This document shows, in pieces, positions 47,242 through 54,177 of a stretch of 64,000 nucleotides of DNA. Every line of letters begins with the position of its first letter. The stretch's first letter is position 1. Source of the stretch: Denitratimonas sp037478135 (GTDB lineage: Bacteria; Pseudomonadota; Gammaproteobacteria; Xanthomonadales; Xanthomonadaceae); NCBI RefSeq assembly GCF_037478135.1, contig NZ_JBBHDV010000011.1:62001-126000 (forward strand), written 5' to 3'. A program made the position numbers and the translations under genes. The notes beneath the pieces were generated by a model. It saw only the letters and a list, made by a program, of their open reading frames with translations. It did not search any database and was not told the DNA's origin.

Positions 47242-47660
47242 GTCAACCCCTGACGGCATGGTTTTGTGAAGCACCAGCTTCACGGCATGTGATTCTGGCT
47301 TTTCATCCTGCTGACGCTTTTGCTTCAACTCCGGCAAACGGGAGCGGTTGCATTCGTGTATTCGGCTTTGCGGTGGGCTTTGCCCGAGCCATCATGGAAT
47401 CCGCGAGTTGGGGCCAGACGTTCAAACGATCACGAGGATCAACATGGTGGCCTGCCATCCATGGCGGCCACCCTCCGGGCCATCGCTGCGCGATGTCAAA
47501 AACCGCTCCCGGCGGTTTTTTGTTATCGGCTTGGTCGTCTCGGGGACCGACACGCTTGCATGAGTTGAGGCGGTGCAACAGCAGAACGGGTAAACGGTAT
47601 TGCGGTGTTTCTTGCTGCGGTGAATCGGTAACGCGGTAATTGGGTTGAGGTGAAAGGGAA
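47242..47660 (-). ncRNA. Region expected to encode the IS guide (seek/bridge) RNA
   Basis: IS1111-type elements carry their guide RNA downstream of the transposase. This stretch has no supported gene and is the only place for it in the element. On the minus strand, 47568-47554 reads TCAACTCATGCAAGC, matching the intact target ACAATTCATTCAAGC at 12 of 15 positions. A second small match, TTCAA (47421) beside CGATCA (47428), repeats the right target flank and the right IS end. Exact RNA ends cannot be given. A symmetric hairpin at 47498-47521 divides the region. Confidence 0.4.
47498..47521. terminator. Bidirectional hairpin inside the IS 3' region
   Basis: AAAAACCGC and GCGGTTTTTT flank a TCCCG loop, so both strands carry a T-run after the stem. 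It lies about 140 bp after the transposase stop and could end the transposase or guide-RNA transcript. Confidence 0.6.
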
Positions 47661-48758
47661 TCAGCCGGCTTGCTGTTCTCGGCGGCTGACGTGTTCGGGA
47701 TCGAAACTCGCGCCGTGGTGTTCGGCCGCCCAGAGCCGCCGCGCGGTCTTGTTGCCCAGCGCCACCACGGCCTTGTTGTGGCCTTTGCGTTCGGCCAGCG
47801 CCAGCGCCCAGTGCTGGGTGCGATCCAGCGGCTGGCCGCGTTTTTTCGCCTTGTGTGCCGCCATCAGGGCCGAGCGGGCGCCGTGGATCAGCAGGGTGCG
47901 CAGGTACACATCGCCGCGCTTGGTGATGCGCCCGAGTTTGCGCTGGCCGCCGCTGGAGTATTCGCGCGGGGTCAGGCCCAGTGCGCTGGCGAAGTGCCGG
48001 CCACTGGGGAATCGGGCAAAGTCGCCGATGCCCGCGCTCATCGCGGTGGCGGTGATCAGGCCGATACCGCTGGCGGCCATCAGGTGCTGGCTGCGGGTAT
48101 CACGTCGGACGATATCGGCCAGCTGCTTTTCGATGGCGGCCATCGCTTCCTGGCAGGACACGATCCGATCCAGCAGCCCGGCCAGCGCGTGACGCAGGTC
48201 CATCGGAATATCGTTGTCGCCATCCTCCAGCGCCGCCAGCACGGCGGGACGTACCTTGTCGGCACCGGCGGGAATGGCGAATCCGAACTCGCGCAGCAAC
48301 CCGCGCACCGTGTTGATCGCGGCGGTGCGCTCGGCCTTGTGATGCTCGCGGATGCGATGCAGACCCTGTACGCCTTGTTGTTCCGGTGTCTTTACCGGGA
48401 CCGGCCGGATATCACCGCAGCGTGCCGCTTCCAGCAAGCCGGCGGCATCGGCACGATCGGTTTTGTTGCCACGCACGTACGGACGCACATGCTGCGCCGG
48501 CAGCAGTTCCACCGCATGCCCGAGTCGCATAAAGCGTCGCGCCCAGGCGTGCGCCGAACCGCAGGCTTCCATCACGATGCGCAATGGCGCGCGGTTTTGC
48601 AGACACTCGGCAAACGGCCCGCGTTTGAGTCGCTTGCGCGCAACGATGCGCCCCGTCGCATCGGCAAACGCCAGCTCGAACACATCCTTGGCCAAGTCCA
48701 CCGCCAGCGTGACGGCGGCGGACGATTCATTGCGAACAGGTTTGGTGGTAGCGTGCAT
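47661..48758 (-). CDS. IS110-family transposase, IS1111 group
   Basis: A 365-residue DEDD recombinase. The N-terminal RuvC-like domain has AVDLAKDVFE (first Asp), VMEACGSAHAWAR (Glu) and NKTDRADA (two Asp). The C-terminal Transposase_20 domain has ASGIGLITATAM, FARFPSGRHFASALGLTPREYSSGG with the serine that acts in strand exchange, and RGDVYLRTLLIHGARSAL. Both domains are intact, so the element could be active. The start at 48758 is chosen because GGGAGGAG lies 6 bases upstream; the frame is open to 48815, which would add 19 residues. It is transcribed against the cassette direction. Confidence 0.93.
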   Translation of the reverse strand: MHATTKPVRNESSAAVTLAVDLAKDVFELAFADATGRIVARKRLKRGPFAECLQNRAPLRIVMEACGSAHAWARRFMRLGHAVELLPAQHVRPYVRGNKTDRADAAGLLEAARCGDIRPVPVKTPEQQGVQGLHRIREHHKAERTAAINTVRGLLREFGFAIPAGADKVRPAVLAALEDGDNDIPMDLRHALAGLLDRIVSCQEAMAAIEKQLADIVRRDTRSQHLMAASGIGLITATAMSAGIGDFARFPSGRHFASALGLTPREYSSGGQRKLGRITKRGDVYLRTLLIHGARSALMAAHKAKKRGQPLDRTQHWALALAERKGHNKAVVALGNKTARRLWAAEHHGASFDPEHVSRREQQAG

Positions 48759-48835
48759 GTCGGACTCCTCCCGTGATCCCGTGTCCTGATGGCGAACACC
48801 TTCAGTCTGGCTCATCGAAGCCGTGTGGCGACGCG

Positions 48836-48847
48836 GGGGGAGTCCAT
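48836..48847 (-). repeat. IS inverted repeat, transposase-proximal end
   Basis: GGGGGAGTCCAT, the reverse complement of the repeat at 47230-47241, placed 7 bp from the IS end at 48854. Confidence 0.88.
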
Positions 48848-48854
48848 TCGATCA

Positions 48855-48893
48855 TTCAAGCCGACGCCGCTTCGCGGCGCGGCAGGGTTGAAT
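48855..48893 (+). other. Right part of attC 3
   Basis: TTCAAGCCGACGCCG pairs with CGGCG and CGGC across a CTTCG loop, with one unpaired A. A possible final core GTTGAAT is at 48887-48893. The bases just before it (AGG) differ from the normal arm, so the right edge may be decayed or recombined. Confidence 0.7.
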
Positions 48894-49366
48894 CCGCCGG
48901 GTACGGGCACTCGCGATGCCGGACAGGCAGGCAGTAAAGGCTCGGGCATGCTGATCAGTGCGACCAAGCAAAAGTAGGGGCCATCACCAGTCAGTCGTCT
49001 TCAAACCGCGGGTCAGGATCATCGTTGTACGACGCTGGGTGGTAGAACAGGCTTTCGCGATGATCCAGCTCATCGGCCTTGCGTCCGAGGAAATCATCAT
49101 CGCCTTGCGGCGCTTGCCCCGCCATCTTGGCTGGGGCCGGTTGCATTCGTTTATTCGGTTTGTTGGCGGGATATTTCCCCGGGGTCTTACTCCAGACAGG
49201 TCGTTTTCATGGGGTGCGGTGGTGTGGCCGTATATGGCCGGGGCAAACAGTCGGGTCAGGGGAGTGGGCAGTATGTTGCGACTTGAGGGTTGGTCCCGGG
49301 TGCGCTGCGCTTACCCGGGCTACTTGTTTGCTGCTTGATGATTGAATTTTGCGGGGGTGGAAAAGA
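48894..49366. other. Non-coding stretch after the cassette array
   Basis: About 470 bp without a gene I can support. An open frame from 48958 to 49338 lacks a ribosome binding site and coding character. The segment TTGCATTCGT-TATTCGG at 49141-49158 repeats one inside the IS (47348-47365). No further attC core pair was found, so the array appears to end here. Confidence 0.6.
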
Positions 49367-49398
49367 AACGGGCCGGCGGATTTCTCCGTCGGCCCGTT
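49367..49398 (-). terminator. Terminator of yqeY
   Basis: AACGGGCCG (49367-49375) pairs with CGGCCCGTT (49390-49398). On the minus strand it is followed by TTTCTTTTCC, which fits an intrinsic terminator 64 bp after the yqeY stop. Confidence 0.75.
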
Positions 49399-49461
49399 CT
49401 GTTTCGGGTGTTGCTGGGTTGGGGCGGTGGGAGCCGGTGGTTTCGGTTCCGTTTGGCAGGA

Positions 49462-49908
49462 TCAGCCGGCCAGCGCTTTCTTCACCAGTGCCGAGACCAG
49501 GCCCATGTCGGCCTGACCGGCGAGTTTGGGCTTGAGTACGCCCATCAGTTTGCCGATGTCGGCCGGGCCGCTGGCGCCGGTTTCGGCGATGGCGGCGGCA
49601 ATGGCGGCGCTGATCGCGGCTTCGTCGAGCTTGGCCGGGAGGTAGACGTCGATCACGGCGATTTCGCGGCGTTCGATGTCGGCCAGGTCGTCGCGATTGG
49701 CGGCTTCGTACTGGGAAACCGAGTCGCGGCGCTGCTTGAGCATCTTTTCCAACACGGCCAGCACGGCGGCGTCATCCAGTTCGATGCGCTCGTCCACTTC
49801 GCGCTGCTTGATGGCAGCCAAGACCAGGCGGATCGTGGCCAGACGTTCCTTTTCGCCGCTCTTCATCGCGGCTTTCATGTCGTCGGTGAGGCGTTGCTTG
49901 AGGCTCAT
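49462..49908 (-). CDS. yqeY: GatB/YqeY domain protein
   Basis: A 148-residue protein of the GatB/YqeY family, related to the tRNA-binding tail of amidotransferase subunit GatB. It shows SLKQRLTDDMKAAMKSGEKERLATIRLVLAAIKQREVD at the start and GKLMGVLKPKLAGQADMGLVSALVKKAL at the end, all standard. The role is not settled. The start at 49908 gives the conserved N-terminus; the frame is open to 50040 through GGGAATC-type repeats. It follows rpsU, the common arrangement in proteobacteria. Confidence 0.92.
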   Translation of the reverse strand: MSLKQRLTDDMKAAMKSGEKERLATIRLVLAAIKQREVDERIELDDAAVLAVLEKMLKQRRDSVSQYEAANRDDLADIERREIAVIDVYLPAKLDEAAISAAIAAAIAETGASGPADIGKLMGVLKPKLAGQADMGLVSALVKKALAG

Positions 49909-49928
49909 GGCTGGGACCTGGGATGGGT

Positions 49929-50036
49929 TGAAAAGCTGGGGTTGGGATTCGGGATCGGGAAGGGCGGAGAGCAAACAGCTCGCGGGATTCCAGCTTCTAC
50001 GAATCCCGATTCTCCATTCCCGAATCCCTGCCCCCA
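49929..50036. repeat. GGGAATC-type repeat between rpsU and yqeY
   Basis: GGGATTCGGGATCGGGAAGG and the later CGAATCCCGATTCTCCATTC form a loose inverted pair. Similar runs lie at 31873-31903 and 51471-51629. Confidence 0.55.
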
Positions 50037-50040
50037 ACAC

Positions 50041-50073
50041 AAAAAGCCGGCAGCGCAGGGCGCGGCCGGCTTT
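50041..50073 (-). terminator. Terminator of rpsU
   Basis: AAAGCCGGC (50043-50051) pairs with GCCGGCTTT (50065-50073), and a T-run follows on the minus strand, 20 bp after the rpsU stop. Confidence 0.75.
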
Positions 50074-50092
50074 CAGGTCAGCGCGCGGCGAC

Positions 50093-50308
50093 TCAGTAGA
50101 GGCGCTGGCGCTTGGTCACATCGCGCGAGACGCGGCGCAGGTGGCGCTTTACCGCTGCGGCGGCCTTGCGCTTGCGCTCCTGGGTCGGCTTCTCGTAGAA
50201 CTCGCGCTTGCGGGTTTCGGCCAGGACACCGGCCTTTTCGCAGGTGCGCTTGAAGCGGCGCAGGGCAAACTCAAACGGCTCGTTTTCGCGGACTTTGACG
50301 CTGGGCAT
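50093..50308 (-). CDS. rpsU: 30S ribosomal protein S21
   Basis: A 71-residue basic protein, MPSVKVRENEPFEFALRRFKR at the start and RRVSRDVTKRQRLY at the end, the standard S21 sequence. It helps the small ribosomal subunit select start sites. It is divergent from tsaD, an arrangement found widely in gammaproteobacteria. A terminator follows directly, so yqeY probably depends on read-through or its own promoter. Confidence 0.98.
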   Translation of the reverse strand: MPSVKVRENEPFEFALRRFKRTCEKAGVLAETRKREFYEKPTQERKRKAAAAVKRHLRRVSRDVTKRQRLY

Positions 50309-50450
50309 GGAAGCTCCGGATGCTGAACTTGGGGGCGCCGGGACAGCCCCGGTCGTTGTGTGAGCCGCGTATGATACTGGGCAATTATCGTCCAGTGCAA
50401 GCCCGGCGCCTGTGGGTGCTGTCGGGCGTGCCTTCAGCCCGGAAGCTTCC

Positions 50451-51503
50451 ATGATCGTCCTCGGCATCGAATCCAGTTGCGATGAAACCGGCGTCGCGGT
50501 GTACGACACCGCCGCCGGCCTGCGTGCGCACACGCTCTACAGCCAGGTGGCGATGCACGCCGATTACGGCGGCGTGGTGCCGGAACTGGCCAGCCGCGAC
50601 CATGTGCGCAAGCTGGTGCCGCTGGTGCGCGAGTGCCTGGCGCAGGCCGGGCTGCAATTGTCGGATATCGACGGTGTGGCCTATACCGCCGGCCCGGGGT
50701 TGGTGGGTGCGTTGCTGGTGGGCGCGGCGGCGGGACGGGCGCTGGCGTTCGCGCTGGAAGTGCCGGCCATCGGCGTGCACCACATGGAAGGGCATCTGCT
50801 GGCGCCGCTGCTGGAAGAGAACGCACCGCAGCCGCCGTTCGTGGCATTGCTGGTGTCTGGCGGCCATTCGCAGCTGGTGGATGTGCGCGGCATCGGCGAT
50901 TACCAGTTGCTGGGCGAAACCCTGGACGATGCCGCCGGCGAGGCCTTCGACAAGACCGCCAAGCTGATGGGGCTGCCGTATCCGGGCGGGCCGCATCTGG
51001 CGCGGCTGGCGGGCGAAGGGCGGCCGGGCGTGTTCACGTTCTCGCGCCCGATGACCGATCGCCCCGGGCTGGATTTCAGTTTTTCCGGGCTCAAGACCCA
51101 GGTGTTGCTGGCCTGGCAGCAGTCCGACCAGTCGGCCCAGACCCGCGCCGACATCGCGCGCGGTTTCGAGGAGGCGGTGACCGACACCCTGGCGATCAAG
51201 TGCGAACGCGCGCTGGTACAGACCGGCCGGCGCGCTCTGGTGGTGGCCGGTGGCGTCGGCGCCAACCGCCGATTGCGGGCGCGGCTGGATGAGCTGGCGC
51301 AACGACGCGGGGTGGCGGTGTGCTTCCCGCGCCCGGAGTTCTGCACCGACAACGGCGCGATGATCGCCTTCGCCGGCGCGCTGCGTTTGCAGGCCGGCCA
51401 GTATGAAGACGCCGCGATCCGGGTGCGTCCGCGCTGGGAGATGGCGGGCCTGTCGCCTCTGGCGACAGGCGGGGATTCGGGAATGGGGATTGGGGATTCG
51501 TAA
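50451..51503 (+). CDS. tsaD: tRNA N6-threonylcarbamoyladenosine transferase subunit
   Basis: TsaD transfers threonylcarbamoyl to A37 of tRNAs reading ANN codons. The 350-residue protein starts with MIVLGIESSCDETGVAVYD, has the metal-binding HHMEGH (about residues 108-113), LLVSGGHSQL and FPRPEFCTDNGAMIA. The last 15 or so residues (LATGGDSGMGIGDS) are not part of the family; they come from read-through into a GGGAATC-type repeat. The start at 50451 is the family N-terminus. Confidence 0.97.
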   Translation: MIVLGIESSCDETGVAVYDTAAGLRAHTLYSQVAMHADYGGVVPELASRDHVRKLVPLVRECLAQAGLQLSDIDGVAYTAGPGLVGALLVGAAAGRALAFALEVPAIGVHHMEGHLLAPLLEENAPQPPFVALLVSGGHSQLVDVRGIGDYQLLGETLDDAAGEAFDKTAKLMGLPYPGGPHLARLAGEGRPGVFTFSRPMTDRPGLDFSFSGLKTQVLLAWQQSDQSAQTRADIARGFEEAVTDTLAIKCERALVQTGRRALVVAGGVGANRRLRARLDELAQRRGVAVCFPRPEFCTDNGAMIAFAGALRLQAGQYEDAAIRVRPRWEMAGLSPLATGGDSGMGIGDS

Positions 51504-51631
51504 AAGCAGGAATCCCGCGAGCTTTTCGCTCTTCGCTTTTGGGATTCCTGAATCCCAATCCCCGCCTTCCACGGCACCCTTGGCCGTTTGCCTCTACCAT
51601 TCCCGATTCTCTACTCCCCATTCCCGCCCCC

Positions 51632-51994
51632 ATGGACACCGTTTTCATCGAACAACTCGAAGTCGAAGCCCTGATCGGCATCTACGATTGGGAGCGCAAC
51701 ATCCGCCAGCCCTTGTGGTTCGACATCGAAATGGCCTTCGACAACCGCGTACCGGCCGCCACTGACGCCATCACGGACACGCTGGACTACAAGGCGGTCA
51801 GCAAGCGCGTTGCGGGCTATGTGGAGGCCAGCGGTTTCGGGCTGGTGGAAACGCTGGCCGAGCGCGTGGCGGCGCTGATCCTGGACGAATTCCCGGTGCG
51901 CCGGGTGCAGTTGAAGCTGAGCAAGCCCGGTGCGGTGCGTGGTGCGCGGGCGGTCGGGGTGAAGATCGTGCGTGAGCGGGCGGTGGCGGCATGA
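51632..51994 (+). CDS. folB: Dihydroneopterin aldolase
   Basis: A 120-residue enzyme of folate synthesis that cleaves dihydroneopterin. It shows VFIEQLEVEALIGIYDWERN (catalytic Glu in the family near residue 21) and TLDYKAVSKRV, LVETLAERVAALIL and VQLKLSKPGAVRGARAVGV. All are normal. The start at 51632 follows a repeat-rich leader; an upstream frame to 51539 translates that repeat and is rejected. The stop overlaps the channel gene by 4 bases. Confidence 0.95.
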   Translation: MDTVFIEQLEVEALIGIYDWERNIRQPLWFDIEMAFDNRVPAATDAITDTLDYKAVSKRVAGYVEASGFGLVETLAERVAALILDEFPVRRVQLKLSKPGAVRGARAVGVKIVRERAVAA

Positions 51995-53268
51995 ATGCGT
52001 TGATCGAAGGCTTCGACACGCTGCGCCAGACGCTGGAACCGCACCCGTGGCTGTATGCGGCGGTGGTGGTGGCAGCCTTGTGTCTGGCGGCGTGGCTGGC
52101 GAACTTCGTGACCAAGAAGGTGCTGCTGCGCGCTTTGCGCCGGGCGCTGCGTGCCACGGTGATGCCGGCGGCGACCGGCGAAGGGCGGGATTTTCGCTAT
52201 GGCGTGATTCCGCGTCTGGCCAACATCGTGCCGGCGCTGGTGCTGATGGCCGGCGTGGTGCTGGTGCCGGGCCTGCCCGAAGCCGTGGTCAAGGTGGTGC
52301 GCAATGTCGGCGCGGCGTTTATCGTGCTGACCGTGGCGCTGGCGATTTCCAAGGCGCTGGACATGTTCAACACCCTGTACCAGCGCCGCGAGAGTGCCCG
52401 CGACCGGCCGATCAAGGGCTATCTGCAGCTGGTCAAGATCATCGTGTTCGCGATTGCCGCGGTGCTGATGATCGCGGTGCTGATCGACCGCTCGCCGCTG
52501 GTGCTGCTGTCCGGGCTGGGCGCGATGATGGCGGTGCTGATCCTGGTGTTCCAGGACACGCTGCTGTCGATCGTGGCCGGCGTGACGGTCAGTTCCAACG
52601 ACATGATCCGCGTCGGCGACTGGATCGAAATGCCGTCGGCCAGCGCCGATGGCGATGTCATCGATGTCTCGCTGCACACGATCAAGGTGCAGAACTGGGA
52701 CAAGACCATCACTGCGGTGCCGATCAAGCGCTTTCTCAGCGAGTCCTTCAAGAACTGGCGCGGCATGGAGGAATCCGGTGGGCGCCGGATCAAGCGCGCG
52801 CTGTATCTGGACCAGAGCTCGGTGCGCTTTCTGGATGAAACCACGCAGCAGCGCCTGCACCGGCTGCGTCTGATTGGCGACTATCTGGGCGAGAAGGAAG
52901 GCGAGCTGGCGCAGTGGAACGCGGAGCAGGGTGAGTGGGTGCGCACGGACCCGGCCAACGCGCGCCGGTTGACCAATCTGGGCACCTTCCGCGCCTATGT
53001 GGTGCGCTATCTGCGCGCGCATCCGGGCATCCACCAGGACATGACGATGCTGGTGCGCCAGCTCCAGCCCACCGCCACCGGCCTGCCGCTGGAAATCTAC
53101 TGCTTCACCGCCGGCACGAGTTGGGCGTTCTACGAGGACACCCAGTCCGACATCTTCGATCACCTGCTGGCGATCCTGCCAGAGTTCGGCCTGCGCATCT
53201 TCCAGGAACCGGCCGGCCATGATCTGCGCGATGGCCTGCGCCAGCATGCGGTGGCGGAAGAGGGCTGA
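51991..53268 (+). CDS. MscS-type mechanosensitive channel, YbdG-like
   Basis: A 425-residue inner-membrane protein. About four or five helices precede the pore-forming MscS segment (SGLGAMMAVLILVFQDTLLSIVAGVTVSSNDMIRVGDWIEMPSA, around residues 170-220). The beta domain follows (GDVIDVSLHTIKVQNWDKTITAVPIKRFL). The C-terminal 160 residues resemble YbdG. Such channels open under membrane tension after osmotic downshift. It is translated with folB through a 4-base overlap, which may be only positional. Confidence 0.88.
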   Translation: MNALIEGFDTLRQTLEPHPWLYAAVVVAALCLAAWLANFVTKKVLLRALRRALRATVMPAATGEGRDFRYGVIPRLANIVPALVLMAGVVLVPGLPEAVVKVVRNVGAAFIVLTVALAISKALDMFNTLYQRRESARDRPIKGYLQLVKIIVFAIAAVLMIAVLIDRSPLVLLSGLGAMMAVLILVFQDTLLSIVAGVTVSSNDMIRVGDWIEMPSASADGDVIDVSLHTIKVQNWDKTITAVPIKRFLSESFKNWRGMEESGGRRIKRALYLDQSSVRFLDETTQQRLHRLRLIGDYLGEKEGELAQWNAEQGEWVRTDPANARRLTNLGTFRAYVVRYLRAHPGIHQDMTMLVRQLQPTATGLPLEIYCFTAGTSWAFYEDTQSDIFDHLLAILPEFGLRIFQEPAGHDLRDGLRQHAVAEEG

Positions 53269-53424
53269 TCGGCTGCCATGATGCCCGGCGCTGCGCGGGC
53301 GGCCGGCTGCGGTACGTGTGAATTTGACGATGGGCGGCATGGCGCGAGGTGCATTCCTGCTGGCCGGATGCCGCGCCGGCTTCTAGAATTGCGCCTTCGC
53401 TCCCCGCATGGCGGAACCGCATCC

Positions 53425-53913
53425 ATGGGCCTGGCCCTGCTCAGCCTCGGCAGCAATATCGAACCTGTGACCCATCTGGCGGCAGCCGCGACGGCGTTGC
53501 GCGCGGCCTTTCCCGATGTGCGTTTTTCGCCGCTGCTGCGCTATGCGGCGGTCGGTTTCGAGGGGCCGGATTTCCTCAATGCCGCAGCGGTGATGGATAC
53601 CGCGATGTCGCCGCAGCAGCTCAACGACTGGCTGCACGCGCTGGAAGATGCCAATGGCCGGCGCCGCGATGTGCCGCGTTTTTCCTCACGCACGCTGGAT
53701 ATCGATCTGGTGTTCTACGACGACCTGGTGCTCAGCGGCCCGGGCAATCTGCGCCTGCCGCGCCCGGAGCTGAAACACGCCTTCGTGCTGGAACCGTTGG
53801 CGGCGCTGGTGCCGGATTTCGTCGATCCGGTGTCCGGCCACACCTTGCGGCAGTTGTGGCAGGCGCATCCGGACCATGCCGCGCCGGCGCCGGTTGAAGT
53901 TCTGGTGCTCTAG
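53425..53913 (+). CDS. folK: HPPK (folate synthesis), 2-amino-4-hydroxy-6-hydroxymethyldihydropteridine pyrophosphokinase
   Basis: A 162-residue kinase of folate synthesis. It has LSLGSNIEP at the start, FLNAAAVMDT, and the signature SSRTLDIDLVFYDDLVL with the two magnesium-binding Asp residues (about 92-108), then RLPRPELKHAFVLEPLAALVPDF. The start at 53425 gives the family N-terminus. Its TAG stop codon is formed by the first bases of the MITE-like element at 53911, so the ancestral C-terminus may have differed. Confidence 0.95.
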   Translation: MGLALLSLGSNIEPVTHLAAAATALRAAFPDVRFSPLLRYAAVGFEGPDFLNAAAVMDTAMSPQQLNDWLHALEDANGRRRDVPRFSSRTLDIDLVFYDDLVLSGPGNLRLPRPELKHAFVLEPLAALVPDFVDPVSGHTLRQLWQAHPDHAAPAPVEVLVL

Positions 53914-54162
53914 CCCGGATATTTCATGAGATCGCAGAAAAGTGCTTGGAAAACCGCACCAGACTGTCATTTGATCCATGTTCCCGCTTGGGATGAAGTG
54001 TCCCGCGCACTTTTCTGCTGACGCGGCGCTCGCGGGTCTTTTGCGCCGCTCGCTGCGTTGCTCCTCCCCCCGGTGGGGCCTGCCACCGGGAGTCGTTGCG
54101 CCTTGCGAGCGGCGCAAAATCCCTCGCGATCATCCACGCCCCTCATGAAATATCCGGGCTAG
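53910..54162. mobile_element. MITE-like element with CTAG ends
   Basis: Perfect 17-bp inverted repeats CCCGGATATTTCATGAG at 53914-53930 and its complement at 54142-54158, each flanked by CTAG (53910-53913 and 54159-54162), a likely 4-bp target duplication. Inside are a 12-bp inverted pair (GCAGAAAAGTGC 53934-53945 with 54007-54018) and a second strong stem with GCGCCGCTCGC near 54045 and GCGAGCGGCGC near 54107. No gene fits. Size, ends and structure suggest a non-autonomous element moved by an IS5-like transposase encoded elsewhere. Confidence 0.65.
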
Positions 54163-54177
54163 TTCCGGCGCGAACGC

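Larger units (their letters stand above)
47227..48854 (-). mobile_element. IS110-family insertion sequence of IS1111 type
   Basis: A complete 1628-bp element. The 12-bp inverted repeats ATGGACTCCCCC (47230-47241) and GGGGGAGTCCAT (48836-48847) stand 3 bp (TGT) and 7 bp (TCGATCA) inside the ends, the off-terminal arrangement typical of IS1111. Joining the flanks gives AACAATTCA/TTCAAGCC without duplication, an unbroken attC arm. Insertion into attC sites is the known preference of the IS1111-attC group. The element carries one transposase gene and 434 bp downstream of it. Confidence 0.9.
42260..48893. mobile_element. Chromosomal integron: broken intI, attI and three cassettes
   Basis: The region has a tyrosine-recombinase integron integrase remnant on the minus strand, an attI-like core GTTAGGC at 43438-43444, and three cassettes on the plus strand separated by attC sites. 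Each cassette starts with TTRRRY bases that are complementary to the first core of its own attC: TTAGGC with GCCTAAC, TTGGGC with GCCCAAC, TTAGGG with CCCTAAC. That agreement is expected only if each cassette was once a free circle. Integrons next to ilv genes are known from Xanthomonas. The integrase is probably inactive, so the array would now be fixed. Confidence 0.9.

Noticed and set aside
47227..47660. Small reading frames (up to 137 codons) downstream of the transposase
   Set aside because: Several frames overlap on both strands without start signals. Position inside an IS1111 element fits a guide-RNA region rather than a protein.
48958..49338. A 126-codon open frame after the cassette array
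   Set aside because: No ribosome binding site, overlapping frames of similar length, and the sequence contains the dispersed TTGCATTCGT repeat. It looks like repeat-derived sequence rather than a gene.
53934..54117. CRISPR-like spaced repeats between folK and the pteridine reductase
   Set aside because: The matching parts are inverted pairs forming hairpins, not direct repeats with spacers.
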